From Spirochaetaceae bacterium (GTDB lineage Bacteria; Spirochaetota; Spirochaetia; SZUA-6; Bin103), in NCBI GenBank assembly GCA_026710565.1, contig JAPOQV010000210.1, positions 36,001 to 100,000 of the forward strand: a DNA stretch of 64,000 nucleotides, given 5' to 3'. The translations under genes were made by a program, and so were the position numbers. The notes beneath the pieces were generated by a model, which saw only the letters and a list, made by a program, of their open reading frames with translations, had not been told where the DNA came from and ran no database searches. Below are positions 58,256-64,000 of the stretch, piece by piece. Numbering within the stretch: the first letter of the stretch is position 1; every line of letters starts with the position of its first letter.

Positions 58256-59512
58256 TCAGGTGCCCTGAGCGTAGTCGGTACGGTACGCCTGCTGATCTGC
58301 GGTGAGCTCGTCGGTCTGGATGCCCATCGTCTGCAGCTTGATGGCGGCGATCTCGCGATCCTGCTCTTCGGGCACCGGGTACACGAGCGGCGACAGGGTG
58401 CTACCCTCCTTGGCCAATCTGATCAGAGACAGGAACTGGTTGGCAAACGACATGTCCATCACTTCGGGTGGATGTCCCTCGGCGGCGGCCAGGTTCACCA
58501 GACGGCCTTGCGCCAGAACGTAGAGTCGGCGGCCATCGCTGAGCACGTGCTCGCGATTGTTGCTCCGCACCTCCTCGGAACGCACGGTGAGCTCGGACAG
58601 GTCGTTCAGGTTGATCTCGCAGTCGTAGTGGCCGGCGTTGCAGACGATCGCGCCATCCTTCATACGCTCGAAGTGCCGGCGGGTGATCACGTCGCGGATG
58701 CCGGTGGTGGTGACGAACACGTCGCCCACGGCGCTGGCCGCATCCATGGTCGACACGTTGAACCCCTCCAGCGTCGCCTTCAGGGCCGCGATCGGATCTA
58801 TTTCGGTGACCACGACGTTCGCGCCGAGGCCGCGTGCACGCTGGGCGACGCCACGGCCGCAGTGACCAAAGCCCGCGACGACCATCTGCTTGCCGGCCAG
58901 CAGTATGGATGTGGCGCGCAGGATCCCGTCCAGCGCCGACTGGCCGGTTCCGTACACGTTGTCGAACTCCCACTTGGTGGTGGCATCGTTCACGGCGATG
59001 ACCGGGTACTTGAGGGCGTGGTCGTCAGCCATTGCGCGGAGTCTGTGCACCCCCGTGGTGGTTTCCTCCGTGCCGCCGATGATTCCGGCGGCCAGTCCGT
59101 CTCCGGCAGCGTGCGCGCGAAAGATCAGGTCCGCACCATCGTCGAGCGTCAGGGTCGGACCGACCGCGAGAGTCCGGTCGATACACCAGTAGAACTCGTC
59201 CGTGGAAAGGCCGTGCCAGGCGTAGATGGGCACTCCTTCGGCCGCCAGCGCCGCTGCAACGTCATCCTGAGTGGACAGGGGATTGCAGCCGGACCAGGCG
59301 ATGTCGGCGCCCGCGTCGCGCAGCGCCCGGATCAGGATCGCGGTTTCCTTGGTGACGTGCAGGCAGCCGGCAATCCGCATGCCGGTCAGCGGTTTTGATT
59401 GTCCATGGAGCCGGCGCAGGTGCTGAAGCACGGGCATGCGCGACTCCGCCCAGCGGAGCTTCAGAGAGCCTCGACCGGCGAGAGCCGGATCCTTGATCTT
59501 GTATTCGGTCAC
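58256..59512 (-). CDS. ahcY: Adenosylhomocysteinase
   Basis: 418 residues from GTG 59512. It splits S-adenosylhomocysteine formed by methyltransferases, of which three are coded in this window. Signature segments: GCLHVTKETAILIRALRDAG, SGCNPLSTQDDVAAAL, VNDATTKWEFDNVYGTGQS and NAD-binding VVAGFGHCGRGVAQRARGLG. It lacks the roughly 40-residue insert of the larger bacterial type and ends QAYRTDYAQGT, so it is the short form common in archaea and some bacteria. A TAGACT six bases before the GTG may be the -10 of a leaderless mRNA. Confidence 0.95.
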   Translation of the reverse strand: MTEYKIKDPALAGRGSLKLRWAESRMPVLQHLRRLHGQSKPLTGMRIAGCLHVTKETAILIRALRDAGADIAWSGCNPLSTQDDVAAALAAEGVPIYAWHGLSTDEFYWCIDRTLAVGPTLTLDDGADLIFRAHAAGDGLAAGIIGGTEETTTGVHRLRAMADDHALKYPVIAVNDATTKWEFDNVYGTGQSALDGILRATSILLAGKQMVVAGFGHCGRGVAQRARGLGANVVVTEIDPIAALKATLEGFNVSTMDAASAVGDVFVTTTGIRDVITRRHFERMKDGAIVCNAGHYDCEINLNDLSELTVRSEEVRSNNREHVLSDGRRLYVLAQGRLVNLAAAEGHPPEVMDMSFANQFLSLIRLAKEGSTLSPLVYPVPEEQDREIAAIKLQTMGIQTDELTADQQAYRTDYAQGT

Positions 59513-59645
59513 GGCAGCAGTCTATCCGCTCGCCCGCATTCGGTCGACAGACCGTCGATCACCCCGATCACCCGTCACCCCGGGACCAGGAATCTCCCGC
59601 CGATGTGGCCGAGGCCCCACCCCTTGTTGTAAACTGTGCACCGGT

Positions 59646-60059
59646 ATGGCTGGGAGCGGCCTCTGGCGTGGCGTCGAACGGGCTGTCAATCAAGGGCTGA
59701 GGGGCTCGCGCGACGCCCTGGATCGCGCCAGATCGAAGGCCCGTGAGCTGGGCGAGCGGGGCGCCCTCAGGCTCGACCTGCTGCAGCTCGAACGTCAGCG
59801 GTCACGTCTGCTCGAGGAGTTGGGAGGGTTGATCCATGACCGGCTGGGCACCCAGGGCCAAGCCACGGTGTCGCACGGCACTCCTGGAGTGAAGGAGCTG
59901 ATGGCCCAAATCGACGATCTGGCCGAACGATGTGCGGCCAAGCGGCAGGCGCTGGAGCAGCTCGCGGCCCAGGGCGTCGCCGGAGAGCCGCCGGCCGCTG
60001 ATGAGAAAGATGAAAAAAACGCTCCGGAGCCCTTGACGGAGCCGAAGGACGATGTATAA
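59646..60059 (+). CDS. Small helical protein of unknown function upstream of rrn
   Basis: 137 residues from ATG 59646; a longer frame from 59436 overlaps ahcY and is rejected. It is almost all helix with Arg/Leu/Glu-rich heptads (ELGERGALRLDLLQLERQRS, LDRARSKARELG, RCAAKRQALEQLAAQ) and a charged Glu/Asp/Lys tail. No membrane segment or known motif. Its stop codon lies within the -10 of the rRNA promoter: its last codons contain the rrn -35 and -10. It is not recognisable as a known family. Confidence 0.6.
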   Translation: MAGSGLWRGVERAVNQGLRGSRDALDRARSKARELGERGALRLDLLQLERQRSRLLEELGGLIHDRLGTQGQATVSHGTPGVKELMAQIDDLAERCAAKRQALEQLAAQGVAGEPPAADEKDEKNAPEPLTEPKDDV

Positions 60060-60060
60060 C
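60033..60060 (+). promoter_or_regulatory. rrn promoter inside the end of the upstream gene
   Basis: TTGACG (60033-60038) and TATAAC (60055-60060) are 16 bases apart. TATAAC is the best -10 in the window. It overlaps the last codons and stop (60057-60059) of the 137-residue protein. The mature 16S begins about 180 bases on. Position and match make it the likely rRNA promoter. Confidence 0.7.
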
Positions 60061-60069
60061 CTTCTTTCC

Positions 60070-60100
60070 CACGGTGCTCGTCGATAGACGAGCCTCCGTG
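60070..60100 (+). promoter_or_regulatory. Leader hairpin 1 of the rrn transcript
   Basis: CACGG-T-GCTCGTC, loop GATA, GACGAGC-CT-CCGTG: twelve base pairs starting a few bases after the expected start point. No T tract follows, so it is not an ordinary terminator of the upstream gene. Confidence 0.6.
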
Positions 60101-60133
60101 CTGCGGTTCGGGCTTGAACGCCCGGCCGCACGG

Positions 60134-60152
60134 GGGATCCGGTTCGGATCCC
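60134..60152 (+). promoter_or_regulatory. Leader hairpin 2 of the rrn transcript
   Basis: GGGATCC and GGATCCC form a perfect seven-pair stem around GGTTC, directly before the boxA-like sequence. Confidence 0.5.
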
Positions 60153-60155
60153 AGC

Positions 60156-60169
60156 GGTTCTTTGACATC
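60156..60169 (+). promoter_or_regulatory. boxA-like antitermination site before 16S
   Basis: GGTTCTTTGACATC resembles the boxA core TGCTCTTTnACA that binds NusB-S10. A related GGGTCTTTGAAATC occurs at 62220-62233 before 23S. The TTGACA inside it has no matching -10. Confidence 0.6.
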
Positions 60170-60243
60170 ATAGGGATGGGGAGAGTGGGGTCCTCAAAAG
60201 TAGATTCGTAGGACGGATGCCTTCGGGCGGAAGTCCTACTCAT

Positions 60244-61800
<1,557 letters not shown>

Positions 61801-62005
61801 TCAAGAGTACTCTGTCGGCTCCGGTCTCCGATGGCCGGTTCCGGCAAGCAGGTAGGTTTCCTGCCTGCACGCGGCCCCGCTCTTCCCAATCCCTTTCGTT
61901 GTCACAGAAGCGCTCGGGCTTTGAGTCGAGACAGGAGGTGGCGCGCGTCGCACAGCCCTTTTGGGTTCGCGGCATTCCAACGCGCCGACCGCCGATCCGA
62001 TCGCC

Positions 62006-62079
62006 GGGGGTATAGCTCAGGTGGCTAGAGCGATGGCTTTGCAAGCCATAGGTCTGGGGTTCGAGTCCCCATACCTCCA
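62006..62079 (+). tRNA. tRNA-Ala (anticodon TGC)
   Basis: 74 bases in the 16S-23S spacer. Acceptor stem GGGGGTA pairs with TACCTCC (one G-T pair); the anticodon loop TTTGCAA has TGC at 62040-62042, and GGTTCGAGTCC is the T arm. CCA is not encoded. Only this tRNA is present; no tRNA-Ile is found in the spacer. Confidence 0.97.
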
Positions 62080-62219
62080 CAGTTGCCAAGTCGGACTGTT
62101 CCGACTCCGGTGACGCCACCTGGAGCGGGTCCCCGGCCAGGCGTCTCGACGCGGCCGGCCGAATTGTGCTGAGATGATGTAGGCGTTGAGTTGCGTTTCG
62201 CTCACGCCGTTGTGACGAC

Positions 62220-62233
62220 GGGTCTTTGAAATC
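62220..62233 (+). promoter_or_regulatory. boxA-like site before 23S
   Basis: GGGTCTTTGAAATC matches the boxA-like sequence before 16S in eleven or so of fourteen bases. It lies about 100 bases before 23S, where a second boxA is common in rrn operons. The remaining spacer (61801-62005 and 62080-62219) shows nothing else I can name. Confidence 0.5.
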
Positions 62234-62333
62234 GGTGCGTGGGCTTTGCGCCTGCGCACCTCCGAGGCCGCAACCGATCTGACGGGGTCTTTTACGGGCG
62301 GCATCGGACACAGGGAGGGGGAGATGGGTGATA

Positions 62334-64000
<1,667 letters not shown>

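Noticed and set aside
59513..59645. S-adenosylhomocysteine riboswitch upstream of ahcY
   Set aside because: The conserved core expected for this RNA is not seen on the minus strand, and the likely leader is too short to hold it.
60162..60190. TTGACA before 16S as a second rrn promoter
   Set aside because: No -10 at 16-19 bases; the context fits a boxA antitermination site and recurs before 23S.

Overview
The window comes from the chromosome of a GC-rich spirochaete. The 16S rRNA gene at 60244-61800 has the spirochaete-like stretch after the GCAGCAG box (GCAGCAGCTAAGAATA). A SpiroCoCo-type membrane-anchored coiled-coil protein (38923-39522) and a Gram-negative envelope energised by ExbB/ExbD/TonB agree with this. 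Shine-Dalgarno sequences match the CCTCC at the 16S 3' end. No prophage, insertion sequence, CRISPR array or integrase is visible. Nearly all of the window is core chromosome, densely packed, with many ATGA or GTGA stop/start overlaps.

Region 1 (1-24156, + strand) is the rpoB-rpoC, str and S10-spc-alpha superoperon: rpoB (3' part), rpoC, a 313-base gap with two likely promoters, rpsL-rpsG-fusA-tuf, then rpsJ to rplQ in the ancestral order, including secY, rpmJ and rpoA. Several proteins carry unusual low-complexity tails (L4, L24, L15, RpoA), some built from in-frame 15-bp repeats. A 14-bp tandem duplication has rebuilt the rpmC/rpsQ junction.

Region 2 (24248-31094) holds a possible EcfT/CbiQ-like membrane protein, an unrecognised protein, RNase Y (rny) with its frequent partner YmdB, a GerMN-domain protein on the minus strand, the GTPase Der, and a MerR-type regulator with no ordinary start codon.

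Region 3 (31142-38864) is a tight operon: a 990-residue periplasmic TPR protein, a probable outer-membrane barrel, ExbB, ExbD, a long TonB and a HAD phosphatase. It looks like one energised envelope machine. Region 4 (38923-46904) has the SpiroCoCo protein, grpE-dnaK-dnaJ without hrcA or CIRCE, a sensor kinase (probable ACG start, no response regulator) and two adjacent DNA methyltransferases without a nuclease.

Region 5 (46921-53911) has a TrmH/SpoU rRNA methyltransferase, purD and tatD on the minus strand, a divergent M23 peptidase-bactofilin-PSP1 (RicT-like) operon, an acyltransferase and a HAD-like protein. Region 6 (53927-59512, minus strand) has a LarA-like nickel racemase, an SDR oxidoreductase and 6-phosphogluconate dehydrogenase, which suggest sugar-acid catabolism, then adk and ahcY. 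Region 7 (59646-64000) has a small helical protein whose 3' end contains the rrn promoter, a structured leader with boxA, 16S rRNA, tRNA-Ala(TGC) and the 5' part of 23S rRNA.

The most notable observations are the two genes whose only sensible start is ACG, the duplication-made mini-ORF in front of rpsQ, the TPR/barrel/TonB operon, the orphan methyltransferase pair beside an atypical kinase, and a recurring GC-rich -10 promoter form (TAnnGT).
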